Below are positions 11,286 through 24,800 of a stretch of 64,000 nt of DNA, piece by piece; position 1 is the stretch's first letter; each line of letters opens with the position of its first letter. A model generated the notes under the pieces. That model was not told the DNA's origin, did no database searches, and saw nothing but the letters and a program-made list of their open reading frames with translations. The position numbers were made by a program, and so were the translations under genes. Source of the DNA: Paramecium tetraurelia (Eukaryota > Ciliophora > Oligohymenophorea > Peniculida > Parameciidae); assembly GCF_000165425.1 (NCBI RefSeq), contig NW_001799066.1:558001-622000 (forward strand), given 5' to 3'.

Positions 11286-14285
11286 TCATTTTTCATGTGA
11301 TAAAGGTGGAGGTTGATAGAAGATACTAGTTTTTGCTTATTTGCTTCTTCTTGGTTAAAACTATATTACCTGTGAACTTCTTGCTACCTATTTCAATCTT
11401 TTTAATTTGTATTAGGTTTTGAACTTTTTGGCTTTATAGTAAATAGCATACTTTCCAATATTTTTTCTAGATAATATTTTTATATATCTTTAAGACTTCT
11501 AATAATCTTGAATAATTTATGGAAAATTCTAATGACTAAAGTAGTATTTAAATGATTCCATCCTGTCAATATCGCAGCATTAAAATTAAGGGACGATATC
11601 ATTGATTTTTAGTTCTCCTTGCTAATTTTAGATATCATTGTTAATTGCAGACAAATTACTATGGATATCTGTATTTTCTACACTTTTTTTGCCCTTTGTT
11701 CTGATCGTAGGTTCATAAGAGCTTTTCTCATATTCTGGCATTATTTTAGTAACAGATATTTAGAGACCATTTTTTTCACTATTACGAATTGTTTATTTCG
11801 ATTTTTCTTGTGACATTGCCCTATTATAAGTTTTATCCAAAAATTTTAAAGATATTTTCTATTCTTAATATTGTTGATGCTGTTATGATTAAGGCTTCTC
11901 TGAAGACATTGACTTAAATCTTGATCTATTTCTTGTATAAACCTTTTCCAGTGAACTCTCCTTCTCTTCAGGTTTATCTTCTGCTTGATTTGTTTCAGAT
12001 GAATCTGGAGAGGGAGGATGAAACAATTCAGATAATTCATCATTTTCAAATAGTTTTGATTCAGTAATAAATTTGACACACTAGTTACAATTTTCCTGTT
12101 TTCTAATTAATTCAATAATATACTTTTAATTTAAATAATGAATTTCCACTCTTTCGTTTGGTTCTTTTCTAATATTTCCTTTGCTAAAATAGAAAGCCTT
12201 CCTTCTTTATCAGTTTCTCTAAGTCTGGAATATATCTCACATATGGACAATCAGTTATGAAATGTGTAGATTTTTGACAGCAATTACATTTTAATCCTGA
12301 ATGTTGGCAAGGGATCTTCAATAATAGATGGTCTTTAATGCTAAAAAACTTTTCCTTGTCTTCTTAATTTGAATTTAGAATCTCTAAAGTTTAATTTCGA
12401 GAGATTTTATAGATTTGACTAAATGTCATACTTTTTGCTGTGCATTTTCTTTATTCGCCTGTAAAGAATTCATATTCACCAAAGCAGTCTCCTTTATGCA
12501 ATATACACAACGTTTAACCACTTTACTAATCTATTAGACTCACTTCTCCCTTTACTAATATATACAATGATAAGTCATCTTCAATGCAGTTTTTATTGTA
12601 GATTATTTCTTATGGATTCAAATGATGAGATTACAAAGAGAATGCTATCTGTTTTTAAATTTCTTAAGATAAATGATATTTAAAAAAATAGCAATTTTAC
12701 AAGGGTTTGCTCTATATATCATAAATTAATTCTTATCTTAAATTAGGAGTCAATTTTTAAATGATCGAAGAGATCTAATTTCATAAAAATCTTACAATAC
12801 TTCATCATCATTTTTGCCACTATCTTGCTCAAAATAAAATTTTAAATAATTTCTGATTTTGCTCTGCAATTATTAATTGACTTAATTCTAATTCATATAT
12901 CTATTCATTTATACTGAAAATTTTCTAAAATCAATATATAAATTACAACTTACTTATATTTTTAAACTTTGATACTAATATTTTATAGAATCATTCCTAT
13001 GGAATTAAGAGAATAGCCAAATATGGCACTTGAAACAATCATGGTTAAGTTACAAAATAGCATTTCAAAAGGATTTTGAGGAGTGATGTCACCGTACCCT
13101 ACTGTCACCATAGTCATAGTTGACCAATAAAAAGAATAATTGTATCTAATCCAAATAGTATCATTATGCATAGTCATCAAAGACATCCAAGTATTGTATC
13201 CGATTTCTTCAGTTAATAATGCTATCTTTTGCCAAATGCAAGCAGTTATATGAGCAAATATAAATACTATCAACAACACTTTCGTCAATTCAAAAAAGTT
13301 TTAATATTCATCAAAAGTTTCTTATAGTTTTTCTAGAAAATGTCTCAATCTTTTAATAGTTATGTAAACTTAGATTCCAGCCAGAATAAGGGAAATTAAT
13401 TCAATGCTATTCGAGTATTTAGAGTCATTAACAAATAGAATTATTATAGACATTAAATCAAATGTTAAATCAGTCTTTACGTAATATATTAGTATTAACT
13501 TTCTGTTTTCTAGAATTGATCCTTAAACAAGGAGACTTTTATTTGTTTTGATTAGGATATCTATTATACCGATATATCTTAAGAAGTTTTCAAAAACAAC
13601 TATGAATGTGCTTGTGTCTGGTTGGAAAGAAACCAAAAATGGCCCCCAAAAGGTTATTAACATGATTTGAAGAAATAAGACCAACTCCCAAACTAAAACA
13701 AATGTTCCTTGAGGTGGGATGATAGGAAGTTTATATAAGAAGCTTCTGCTATTATCTTCTCTATCTTTAGACTGAAGTTTTACGTCTTTCAAGTATCGTT
13801 CCTAGGTAATCAACATAAAATCTTTATTAAAGGATTTTGGAAAAATATAGGCTTTTTTTTTTAGCTATTCAACAAATGAATTAACTAAAGTCTTAATAAT
13901 AATAAACTAATGTAATTGTCTTTAATCATTGCTCTATTATTCAAATAATTCTTATTTTCCTCTTATTTATTCAGATGTAGGCTATGATTAATAAATGAAA
14001 TTTACTGTACACTCTTTCTGATTTAGAGATGGTACGATATGCTTTTATGAATCGATTTATGGTGAATTAATATATTCATTGCTCTATTCTTCAAAAGGGA
14101 TATCTTGTATTTCTTAAGGAGATAAATTTTTGGGAATGATTTATCCTGCAATTAAGTAAGTGTGAAAAGGATTACAAATTTCAGACATTCTACTTGAATC
14201 TAGCTATTGGTTATGTGTTACTTGACATAGATGAATGATTTCCTGGAAATTTATAATCGTTTAAATTGTTGTCGCTGAGGTTCAT
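11286..14285 (-). CDS. cyclic-nucleotide-type K+ channel (paralogue 2)
   Basis: Five exons, 964 aa; introns 14200-14221, 12925-12953, 12775-12800 and 12096-12123. Same plan as the channel at 6818-9606: polar N-terminus, six hydrophobic segments, S5 (FIFAHITACIWQK), pore TMVTVGYGDITP, C-linker, and a nucleotide-binding fold (LYILVKGEVSLID, then LHKGDCFGEYEFF). A Cys-rich segment follows (KCNCCQKSTHFITDC) and then about 300 polar residues. The S4 region keeps a short basic patch (TIKRLRHFLEK). Both paralogues share the motif IxxYxx(S/N) near the C-terminus, so the tails are homologous. The start at 14285 uses the 22-nt first intron; ATG 14188 is the alternative if that intron is not real. Confidence 0.88.
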
Positions 14286-14461
14286 GTGATGACAATAAAT
14301 TTAAATTAAAATCGAAATTTATAATCAATAAATTAGGAATCTCAATTGATATACAGAAATTTTCCTTTAATGAAGTCTGTTTAAAGTGTGTTCTTTGATT
14401 GTATTGTTGATAAGCATTGATATTTCCAAGGGTAATTAATTATTAAGTAATTAATATTATA

Positions 14462-16188
14462 ATGAAATTGACATCATTGTTATACTTTTAATTGCTCTTT
14501 CTGGTTGCTTTCACTTTAATGCCGATGCCTAAGCAATTTGAAAAGGGAGATAAGACAGTGAAAATTCTATAGAGATGTGCAATTAAGTTTTCATCTCAAT
14601 AAGATTTCCCTGATCATGTTCTGTAATTGTTACGTCATTATCATGAATTGATGACTTAAAATTCAAATTGTTAATTCGATGAGTCAATCAAGAAACAAAA
14701 TCTTTAAGTAGAAGGGTCATTGAAATTGAATATCAATCTCCAAAACGATGAGCAATTATATTGGGTTAATGATACAAAACAAGAGGCATACACTGTTGAA
14801 ATAGACGAGAAGCTAAATGTTGTTATCAATGCTCCCAATCACTGGGCTTTGGCAAGAGCTATCGATACAGTAAATCAACTCACAGAAAACAATGAAGTAG
14901 AAAATGTAATCTATCTTAAATATTTCGAAGCTTCCTCTAAAAATCTATGATGAACCTGCTTATGCGTACAGAGGAGTCATGGTTGACACTGCCAGACATT
15001 TCTTACCTCTAAAGATTTTAGAAAGAACTATAGATGCACTAGTAATAAACAAGATGAATGTTTTACATTGGCATATAACAGATGATGAAAGCTTTCCTCT
15101 CTTGTTGACTAATTATAGTTAGATAACAAACACATCCAAACATTGGGATACTGCTTATTTCACAAAATCAGATGTCTCATATATCATTGAATATGCATCC
15201 ATAAGAGGAGTGTAGATAATCCCTGAAATAGATTCTCCTGCTCATGCTCAATCTTGGGGAAGATCTCCAGAACTTGCAGAAATGATAATCACATGTGGCA
15301 GCACCATAAAGCAATATGGACAATTTGACCCAACGATGGAATTAACTTATGAAGTCTTGAAATCTGTGATGCAAGACTTCAATGACATGTTTGCCAAAGT
15401 ACAATTTATTCATTTTGGTGGAGATGAAGCTAGTAATTCCTGTTTTGATTAAAGACCATCAATAAAACAATTTATGAATGAACATGGAATTGCAACCTAC
15501 TTTGATCTTCAGGTTTATTATAGATAAAGATAAAAAGAAATTTGGAAAAATGTTGTCAAGTCTTCAAAGAGAGTTGCTTATTGGTATAATAAACAAGATC
15601 AACTCCCTGCTGAAGATGATGATATTATTCATTGGTGGGGATTAACATCCTAATTAGGAGATGTGAAAAATAGAAAGAATGATTTTATTCTAAGCGACTA
15701 TCATCCCTTATATTTGGATGTCGGAGTTGGAAATGCCTTTGGTAATTCCTATGATGCTTACTAAACATGGAAAGATGTCTATAAATGGTCTCCAGTACCA
15801 CCTGAAGGATTTTAAGGGAAGGTTTTAGGAGGAGAAGCTACATTATGGGGTGAAACCAACAATCAGAACACTCATTTTTAGAAAATGTTCTTGAGATCTT
15901 CAATATTAGGAGACACGTAATCTTTTTAATGTATCTCTTAGATTGTGGAATCCTAATTCAAAATAAACTGAATAATTTTGGCAATTTACCTAAAGATTGA
16001 GTGAAATGGAAGACAGAATGAATAAGTACGGATTTCCTGTATCACCATTTACTCATGACTATTGTAAAAGACACACTAAACTATGTTTCCCAACCCTTTA
16101 TTAAGAAGAATAGAATAATCAAGATGCTCCTGAGTCTTTGGTATAGCCATAACCCAATATCATTTTACAAAGTCAACAAAGTGAGTGA
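14462..16188 (+). CDS. beta-N-acetylhexosaminidase, GH20, secreted/lysosomal
   Basis: Three exons, 558 aa, introns 14906-14930 and 15917-15941. A signal peptide (MKLTSLLYFQLLFLVAF) sends it into the secretory route. The N-terminal GH20b-type domain is followed by the catalytic barrel: YRGVMVDTARHFLP, NVLHWHITDDESFPL, IPEIDSPAHAQSWG and the catalytic pair FIHFGGDEAS (Asp-Glu), then the late barrel motif GGEATLWGE. It hydrolyses terminal GlcNAc/GalNAc from glycoconjugates, in phagolysosomes or outside the cell. Length and domain order are normal for eukaryotic lysosomal hexosaminidases. All catalytic motifs are present, so activity is expected. Convergent with the M14 gene, 94 bp between stops. 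Confidence 0.93.
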
Positions 16189-16282
16189 ATAACATTTAAG
16201 AATTATCAATAAGATTGTCTAATATTAATTTTATTTCTTTTTTCGAATAAATCCTTAATAAAGTATTATAATAATATATCAA

Positions 16283-18134
16283 TCAATGTTTTAAATTGAA
16301 CTCCGGGTTTCTAGTAGAAAATGATCTAATTCTAGTTTTGAATTAAGATTATTGAACACTTTTCTTGTTCGAAGTTTAATTCACTTGAAATATATTATGA
16401 TTATTACATTGGGATAAATCACACAAGGGTTTTAAAGGTTTTAATTTCGTTGCCAATATGGACTTCTTTGTTAAGGAAGTAGTCACAATTGATAAGTTAT
16501 TCTCATTGCCATGGTTTGTTGTGATCATTTTTTTTTTATTCAATTTCTTTTTGATTTGTTAAGTTTCATCACTGGATTCACAAGATTCAGAGGCTGAAAT
16601 ATCATAGCATTGATTCAATTTGATTGGTTGCATTTATTTATTTAATGTTAATAGAATTGCTTAGCATAAATTTTCACCGATGTTCTTCAACATAGAGATT
16701 GTGAAATCTTTTGAACCTTCAGCCTGATCCGAAATTCTAACTTAGTATATACAGTTCACATTAAGCAATTCACTAAAATAATTAAACATATCAAATACCC
16801 TAAAGAAAATGGCAGAGTTTTTTCCATTTTATTAGACCTACCAAATTTGCTTTGTTCTAAATTAGTATATTGACAGATTTAAGAAAATGCAGTAATAAAT
16901 TATGGATTCTCATCATATCTTCCTACAAATGAAATTCCATATCTAAATTGATAGTGCTGTTTTAATACTATTTATAAGTTTGGTGTAAATCTAGGGCTAA
17001 GTATAGATGGCCTGTCTTTTTTAAAATGGCTTTGACGTGTTGAGCACTGGGAACTTATTTATTGACTTTATGCCATTTTTAATTGATATCTATTCCTTAA
17101 AGATTGGTTTTGCTGTTTCCATGGATGACACCGTCTGGATTCATCATTGGCAAGATTTTAAAATAAAAGTTATCTCTTAGTTGTTTGCCTTCATCACTCA
17201 TTAGGAATGAAATCATTCCTTCGGCTACATAGGACGTAACAACTTCAGATGGATGTTATCTGGCAACTACAACAATCAATGGTTTGGTTGAGTTTCCCAT
17301 AGTTAATACTGGGTATTGGTTGCCTTAATTAACTGAGAGAGCCTTGAGTTTTAGAAGAGTTCTTGTGATTAGATATGATTATTACTGGTTGCTTAAAGGT
17401 TTTAGAAAGGATTAAAGTGAAGTGATTCCGTATGGAGGGAAAGGGGCGAAATAAATGGTCTCGTCCTTTTCGAATAGATAACTAAATGACAATGTGTAGT
17501 AATAATCCGTTCTCTTTTAGTATTGATTTTTGTAGTATTAGACATTCTCGCCTCCTCTGTACCAGCCACTTCTTGAAGTGTAGATGTAGGGATTAACGCT
17601 TAATTGGGATGCCTATTTACTGAGATTGATAATGTTCAATTGAAGCATCATTCTTTCAGGAGTTCTTACACTAAAGAAATACCATCTAGTGCAGCCATTG
17701 GTTTGAGTGTCATTATGCAGAATTAGATTATATTTTCTATCAGCAACTTTATATACTGTATAGAGATTGCCACATTCGAAGTTGGAGTTAAAATGAACAG
17801 GGCCTTTGGAAAACAATTGGGTTCCTTGATATTATGGAGATGCAAAATTCTAAGTCTTGGAGGATTAAGTTATGAATCTTTAATAAATGAGAGGGGAATT
17901 GGCATGTAATTCATGTAGGGTTTTAAAGTAGGTAGGTTCTTTGGAAAAGAAATCTATATCACAACATTCGAAGTTAAGGACATTCTTGGGAGGTTTGTAG
18001 TGATTATGAAAAAATGGCATGGGACTATTTAGATTTATATTATACGCAATTTCTCCAGGATAATCAAATTTGGGTTTGGTAAATTCAAAAGGGGTTTATA
18101 AAATGGGATTGGCAGTCGGTAGCAAATTATCCAT
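16283..18134 (-). CDS. M14 metallocarboxypeptidase, cytosolic carboxypeptidase (CCP/AGBL)-like
   Basis: Three exons, 599 aa; introns 16943-16968 and 16773-16798. An N-terminal beta-sandwich domain typical of CCPs (FFSVRTPERMMLQLNIINLS, GWYRGG) precedes the peptidase domain. Zinc ligands are present: ARQHPSEVVTSY (His and Glu) and LDLH (second His). NPDGVIHGNSKTN marks the substrate-binding loop. CCPs remove glutamates from tubulin tails, a modification abundant in cilia. Two binding residues differ from the usual family pattern: GN-Y-R reads GNSK, and the N-R-x-W motif reads DINQKW. A Glu right after the last intron (FSLGE) may be the catalytic base. Substrate use may be altered. A C-terminal tail of about 130 Lys/Ser/Asn-rich residues follows. 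Confidence 0.85.
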
Positions 18135-18334
18135 TCAATTAGTTATTTATTTTTCTGTTAATTATAAATTTGCAACTTATTTTTGTATAATTGAAATATT
18201 AATAATATTTCTATGGACTGATAGACAATGCAAAATACTCTTGAATTGTTTAGAAGAAGAACATGCTTAATTGATGATGTCCGAAGAAGGAACTTATAAT
18301 ATAATTTGAATAAATAAATAAATTAATAATATAA

Positions 18335-19408
18335 ATGAGAAGGCCAAATGAAGTTGAGTATAGCAAAACTGCTTTAATGGGTATTATGGAAAGATAATCT
18401 AGCCAACTGGTATGAAGATAGATTGGCCCCCCAATAATTGCAGAGAGATCCCAATGCCACCAAATCAGTAATGGATTTTGATATATAATTTCAGTTACGA
18501 GGAGTTGAAGAAGGCATATCCATCCCAGGAGATAATGGATGCTTACTTCCTTTGCCAAGAGTGAATCGCAATCCACCATATATTACTAAAGAGATTATAG
18601 TGCCAGATGATGGATATGTATTATTATATAAACAAATTAAAAGAGAGAATTCAGAACTGAATTCCAGACAAAGTTTGATGCCAAAAACATTCAGAACATG
18701 TAATTAGGGGATTGTAGATCTTTGATAAAAACCAATGGCGATAAAGTTAGCTTCCCAGAATGCAATACAACCGTTGCATAAACTGCAGGAGCTAAATCAA
18801 TCAAATAATTGGATCAAACTAATATGCAATAAATATTGGTGGATCGAGCAGTGCATCAAAATTATACAGACTTTGGTTCCACATTTCGAAACCATCCTGA
18901 ATAACATAATAAATTCTATGCCATTACTACATACTAATAATCCTTTTAACAACCTGAAAACAATGTGGCAGAGATTCTGTCGGATAAAAAGAAGAAGCCA
19001 TAGGCAGCTGGGGGTCGAGAGAGAGATCCCTTTGATTAAGGCTTGAAGATGACTTCGGTTATCACAGGAGAAAAATACAGAAACTGTATCAATCCTATAT
19101 CTAATTGTAGCCATCGATCCAAAAGAGAATACTCAAGTATAAAGGTAATGGATTCATTGCGGAGATGCAGGATTGACAACTGCCTAAAATAACTTAAGAC
19201 AGAGCAGTATGGATAATTATAAAAAAAATGCTAGTTAAGTTCATCCATATGATATCGCTACCAGTTTGCCTTTAGGAGGTAATTCTATTTCTTATTCAAT
19301 CTAGATGGTGTTTATACATTGCATTCTAAATACACGGATCCTGGTCAATTCAGACACATTCGAAGCGATGTCACTAGAATTATGAATAAACCAATCACAC
19401 GGAAATGA
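18335..19408 (+). CDS. hypothetical protein, possibly cilia-associated, about 308-317 aa
   Basis: Introns 18410-18443 (34 nt), 18618-18643, 19137-19170 (34 nt) and 19279-19304 are needed to keep the frame; together they give 317 aa. A fifth candidate (18468-18494, 27 nt, ending TTTCAG) is a multiple of three and contains no TGA, so splicing there cannot be decided; with it the protein has 308 aa. The sequence is basic, Pro/Tyr/Asn-rich, with short motifs such as PRVNRNPPYITKE and NYTDFGSTFRNHP. This resembles microtubule-inner or axonemal proteins in style only; I cannot assign a family. Divergent from the M14 gene across 200 bp. Confidence 0.6.
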
Positions 19409-19668
19409 ACATCAATTTTATTAGATATCACCTATTTATGTTTATAAAAGCATTTAAACTTATTGCTCATAATATTATCAATTTTAATTCAACTATGAAT
19501 TATAAATACATATTTACTATTTATCCATGTTTTTCTTACTTTAAAAAGTAAACAAAAATTAAATCAATCCTATTATCAGTTCTTAATTGGGCTCAAATTA
19601 ATAAAGTAAGAATAAGTTTAATTAAACAGAATAATTAATTAAAAAAATATACTTGTTCTATATATTAA

Positions 19669-20043
19669 ATGTCATATAGCATGAAAACCTCAACCAATCT
19701 AGGTATGATGAAGAAAAGCAACAACATGAAAAAATCAGTCAACAACAGTTTGAATGCTCATTCTGATTCAACAAAAAGCTTAAAAACTGAACCATCCAAA
19801 GAGGACTTCTATATTTAAATATCTCCACGTTTGGAAACCAAAACGTTAACTTTTACCAATTAAATCAAAAAACTCAAAGTGATCTAACATGAAGAAGTTG
19901 AAGTGAACCAAGGAGTTAAATCACAAAGTCAACCTTCAAAAGAAAAAATAAGAAATATTGTTCAAAAACTAAGACAAGAGTAGCCAAAGAGCCATTTTTA
20001 TAATGACATGTAGGTTTCAAGGAGACTCAAAACCGAACAATGA
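19669..20043 (+). CDS. hypothetical basic protein, 124 aa
   Basis: Single uninterrupted exon. It starts with a Ser/Asn/Lys/Met-rich segment and ends with a basic helix (KIRNIVQKLRQEQPKSHFY). No membrane segment, signal peptide or known domain. The coding call rests on Paramecium-like codon use with TAA/TAG as Gln and on higher GC than the AT-rich flanks. About 260 bp of AT-rich DNA separate it from the upstream gene. Confidence 0.6.
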
Positions 20044-20253
20044 TTAATACATTCTATCTGTTTTTTTTTTTTTATAAATTCACTGGTTAAATTAAATATT
20101 GCTTTCTTTGACTTAATATTGGATTGATATATATTATTTATAGTTTATGTCACTTTTTTTCTTTTTGACTCAAACCTTTGCCATTAATGAGTTAAAAATA
20201 TGTATTAAAATAATAGCACATTAAAAATGTACAGAAATTTAAATTAATAAAGA

Positions 20254-21440
20254 ATGAAACAGAATAACTAAAAGAAGTTTAGAAGACAGATTTATTTATT
20301 AAGACACTTAAACCTCTCGTCACCTCTATTATAATAAAGATACTTATAAGACAATAAAAAAATGGAGTCAATAAATTCTATGCTTAATAATGAATTATAT
20401 TTGTACTCATCAATTCAATCATAACTAATAATAGAGAAATAATAACTAAAAAATGAAAATCAATAGCTTAAATAGAATTCGTTGTTGATAATACAATCCA
20501 ATTGATATTTAGCACCAATTCTTGATATGATTAAATAGAAATAATTAGATGAAGGTACATAAGATAAATTATGAATTTATAAATGGACTTTATCGCATTA
20601 TAATAATTATTATAATAATGAAAAAATGGTATCTGTTAAGCTTAGTTTTTGATGAAATTTTTTCTTAATTCTTGATAGAATTAGGATCTAATGGATTTAC
20701 ACCATATTCCTTTTTGAAGAATTAATAATAAATGATTAAACAAATATATTAATAAAATGAGTATGCTAGTTTGGCTTTTGGGTTAAAAGTACCCTTTAAT
20801 GTGAACATTGAATTACTACAGATGTTTAGAATTTAATAATAATCAATAATTATTGATGGTAATTTAATTTTAGTAGGATAAATGAGCATGATCTTTAGGC
20901 CACTAGAATGAAAATTAAATCAAAACATTAATAATAATCAATCATTTATAAAGTAAATTGAAATTGATTTATATTAAATTGAACTATGAAGTTAAGATTA
21001 TTTAAGCACAGAAGTGATCTTTAATTAATGAACTTAAATTAATAGGTAGCTCTAGTTTTTCAACAAATTAGACACATAAATAATATTTCTTACATACTTA
21101 CAGTTTGTAATTAGAATTATAAAAGAAGTTTCAGGAGAATTGTGATTAATAGTATCCACTATATAATTAGTGAAATTATGATAAGATTAGAAATAATTCA
21201 AGAAGATTGAATTAGTATAGAAGCTTGAATAAATATTATCAAATTTTGAGTTATAAGTTAAAAATTATACTAAATTGTGTACATATTACTTTGAAAATGA
21301 TTATTTTTTATTCTCTATAGTTTTTAAAGAATTTACTTAAATTATCTTGAAATCAAAATCGGTTGTTTAAGAAAATTACCTTAAGAGAAAAGATTCAACA
21401 GCAAAATTCATAAGATGATTGAATTTAGGTTTCTTTCTGA
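20254..21440 (+). pseudogene. decayed gene, coding-like fragments with in-frame TGA codons
   Basis: ATG 20254 opens 83 codons of basic coiled-coil-like protein, stops at TGA 20503-20505, and then the same frame continues coding-like (PILDMIKQKQLDEGTQDKL) to TGA 20572-20574. Further on, another frame reads a plausible protein segment (LIELGSNGFTPYSFLKN ... NIELLQMFRIQQQS) to about 20910. Shorter fragments follow to about 21440. No intron of the usual size joins them. I read this as a gene broken by nonsense changes and frameshifts; the original product is not recognisable. Confidence 0.45.
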
Positions 21441-21802
21441 GCTGAATGTAATAAGAAAAAAGTATATTTTAGTAATATAAAATATAAAAATTGCATTTCT
21501 CATTTTGCAATGTATTATTAATATACAAGCTAAGGCAGTATTGGGGATTGATAAAAACTGAATTAGTAAACGATCTTGTTATTTTTTTATATAGAATTGA
21601 AAGATTTCTGTTTGAAAAAGAATTTTACAAGTTTCATTATTATACAACAGGTCAATGGAAATAAATGCAGAGTTATTAAATTGAGTTATTAAAGAATTTA
21701 TAATGATTTAAAGTTTTTGTTTTAAATACTGGTTAATTATGATCAGGGAATGCTTAGAAGCACATTCTAAACAATTATATTAAAAATCCGATCAATTAAA
21801 TA
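21441..21802. other. AT-rich intergenic region
   Basis: About 360 bp upstream of the vWA-RGG gene. Strongly A/T-biased with no convincing frame on either strand. It should include that gene's promoter. Confidence 0.4.
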
Positions 21803-24800
21803 ATGGAGCAAAATTAATTCTTCGCATTAAAGATTCCTTTTATTGAGTAAAGTCAAGATTAGTCGACAAAAAAAGGAGATAAGAAGGGAAAGGAAGGAAA
21901 TGCCATTTTAACAATTATTGGAGTAATTGATGCATCAGGCTCGATGAGTGGATGTTGGGAATGGCTATCTGATTTTTGGAATCAAAGCATACCCAAAGAG
22001 AACTTAATCACCATAACCTTTGATACAAGATAGAAGATTTCAGCAGAAGGAGTGTTATCAAAAAGAATCAAGGATCATGGAGGTGGTGGAACAGAGATTG
22101 TTCCTGCCTTTTAGACTATGGAGACTGAATTGTAGAAGGTTCCCATCTAAAATAACATTACTGTAATATTTATAAGTGATGGACAAGACAATAATGTAAG
22201 AACGATCGATGAAAGAATGAAGAAATTAGGTGGTAACACATAAAATCGAAATATTAATTTTATTTGTTTGGGAGTTGAATCAGGATTCCCAACCAACATT
22301 TCAATGAATTTAAGATAACTGTACCATAGAGGTGATCCATAGATTCCTGCAATCTATTTGATTGAGCATGCTTCACCATAAGCATTTTTCAACAAATTTG
22401 AGACCATGAAGAAATACTTTTATCCTTCTTAACAATTGAAATTGGACAGAATGATTAATCTTTTCCCCTATGATGAAGATGTGACTGACGAGGTTTATGA
22501 AGGATAATGGATCATAACAAAGAAGAACTAACTCTAAATTCTTTAAGAAGACAAAGATCCCATTGTATTACAACCAATTGCAGAATCTGATTTGTTGGTG
22601 GATGATGTAGTGGATCTATTCCGTTCTTGGGTGTAAAATCTATAAATCAGAGCAATGAGTGGTGCCTAAGGAATCAAGGACAAAGCTGCTGATGCCTTGG
22701 CAATTATGGAAAGAATAGCCAATAGATTAAGTGATCAATTCAATATGAATGTCTTGAATTTCAATTAAGCAGAAATTGTTGATCCTACATAGCCATTTAA
22801 TGTCAGAGCTTAAAGAAACTATGTCTATAAATATGGAAATAAATTGTTGTTCTTCATTGATGAAGCCAGATAATTAGCAAAAGGAGTTGATATCAAATAG
22901 TTGGGAGATTTTGAAGCAGCTAAAAAACTAAATATTGGTACAATCACTGGAAAGCATTAATAAAAGGCTTTGGCTTTAAAGGGTATTACTGTTGAAGAAT
23001 TTAGAAAAATGAGAGATGAATTTTAAGATATTGTCATCAACTGTGATTTCAAGAAGGAAAATGAATAAGGACAGGAAAGATCTGTTGTAAGTCTTGAAAC
23101 TCAAAGGGATATTGTATCAAACTCTAAACTCGTAGTTGAAGGATTAAAGTATATCAAATCTCAATATGATTTTGCTGAAACATTCCCTTTGGTTGGTCAT
23201 GGCTTAAAAGTTAAAAGAAATGATGGATGCTTTGTCAATCCTTGGTTGGTTCAAGTGGAGAATTTTGCTTAACAAAACAAAGTCATTGACTCTGCTTATT
23301 TAATCAAGAATAACTTTAAAGTAGAACTTAATACTGGAGGAGAAAAAAAAGAAGAAATTAATTGTATCTTACCTTTGTTCCCTCAATCAGATTAAGACCT
23401 CCAACCTATTTTAAGATCTAGAATCATTAAGTTATTACTCACATTCATGGTCTAGCAAAATGTGGATACATTCTATGAAGAAACCTATTTAGCTCTTTTG
23501 GCCAATGCTTTAATCTTTGTGTACAAGTAACCCAGATCCAAATGGTAAGAGGATACTATCAATTTGATCTACTCAACTACTTCCATTGTTTATAAAGGAA
23601 CAGAAAAGTTTGAAAACTATTTAAAAAAGCTTTTGGAGAATCCAACATCCGCCTATCTAGAAAAAGAGGAGTAATATGAAGATTATGTAGCTACTTCTAA
23701 GCCATTTATTTCCTTGTTCTATTTGATGATGACCAAAAATATTGTTTAAGATTTTGAATCTGAAATTGAAAAATTAATCTTATATCACTTCATCAGAGAG
23801 CAATATAAACATTAATAATAATTAACTTATTATCTAAAATTAAAATTAGAGAAATAAGATGAGGAAAGTTTGTAAACTTAATTAAAATCATCCTTTGAAA
23901 AACATGTTAGCATCAAACATTTCAGATAATCAATAACTTAAGAGATAGAATAAGTTATTTTGAGTAGATTTGAAAACGATAATACCACTGTTGATCTTTA
24001 TGAAGAGAAGGTATTTAATAGAGATATGAAACTTACCTTAGAAGTCATTGAAAATTTCTACGAATAATTTAAAGGAGTTAAGTTTGACTAAAAGAGATAC
24101 ATTCACTTAATTTATCATGTAATTAAGACCCCAGAAAATGAAGTCTTCACAACTAAAGTCAATTTCGGAAATATCAAAGATATCTAAAAGGAATTGATTT
24201 AATAAAATAAGGGAGATTTAACCAAAGGAACTTAATCAACTAAAGCTGCTTTAGAAAAAGAATACATAGTATGGTTTATTAAAAATCATATGATGGTTAA
24301 GCCTTTAACATATGAAGAATTACAATTGGAATGCCAAGCCAAAGGTATTGATGTAAACACAATTGCATATAATGTTAAATCAGGTTTAAGCAGTAATTGT
24401 TGTATGTCTAAATAATGTCCATTTTATTTAATTGTTAATGGTTTAGACTACAAGAGACATATCTAAACATGGGGAAGAAAGGTTCCATAAGGATTCCATT
24501 AATATGTTAGAGCTGAAATTTTGAAAGGCCAAACTTTGGAATAAATTATTTAATCTGCTACTCAAAAGTGGAAGAAATTCCCAAAGTTATATTTAGGAAA
24601 TGAAGATGTGGTTCATTAATACATTAAAATGATATCAGAATCATTACCATAAGAATACCAAATCAAGGATTTACCTAATCAACAACTTCTTCATCATTAG
24701 GTCAAGTTAACATTCCCCCAAAAACAAAAGGTTCATAAGTACGGAAACAAAAGAGGCCAACAAAGAGGAGGTAGAAGAGGTGGATAAAGAGGCAGAGGAG

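Noticed and set aside
13523-13792. A short minus-strand frame with hydrophobic segments
   Set aside because: It is an internal piece of the second K+ channel gene, cut by in-frame TAA/TAG codons under the standard code.
18735-19114. Two long open frames in the middle of the hypothetical plus-strand gene, one on each strand
   Set aside because: They lie in wrong frames across exon 3-4 of the gene at 18335-19408; their composition is not protein-like and no family fits.
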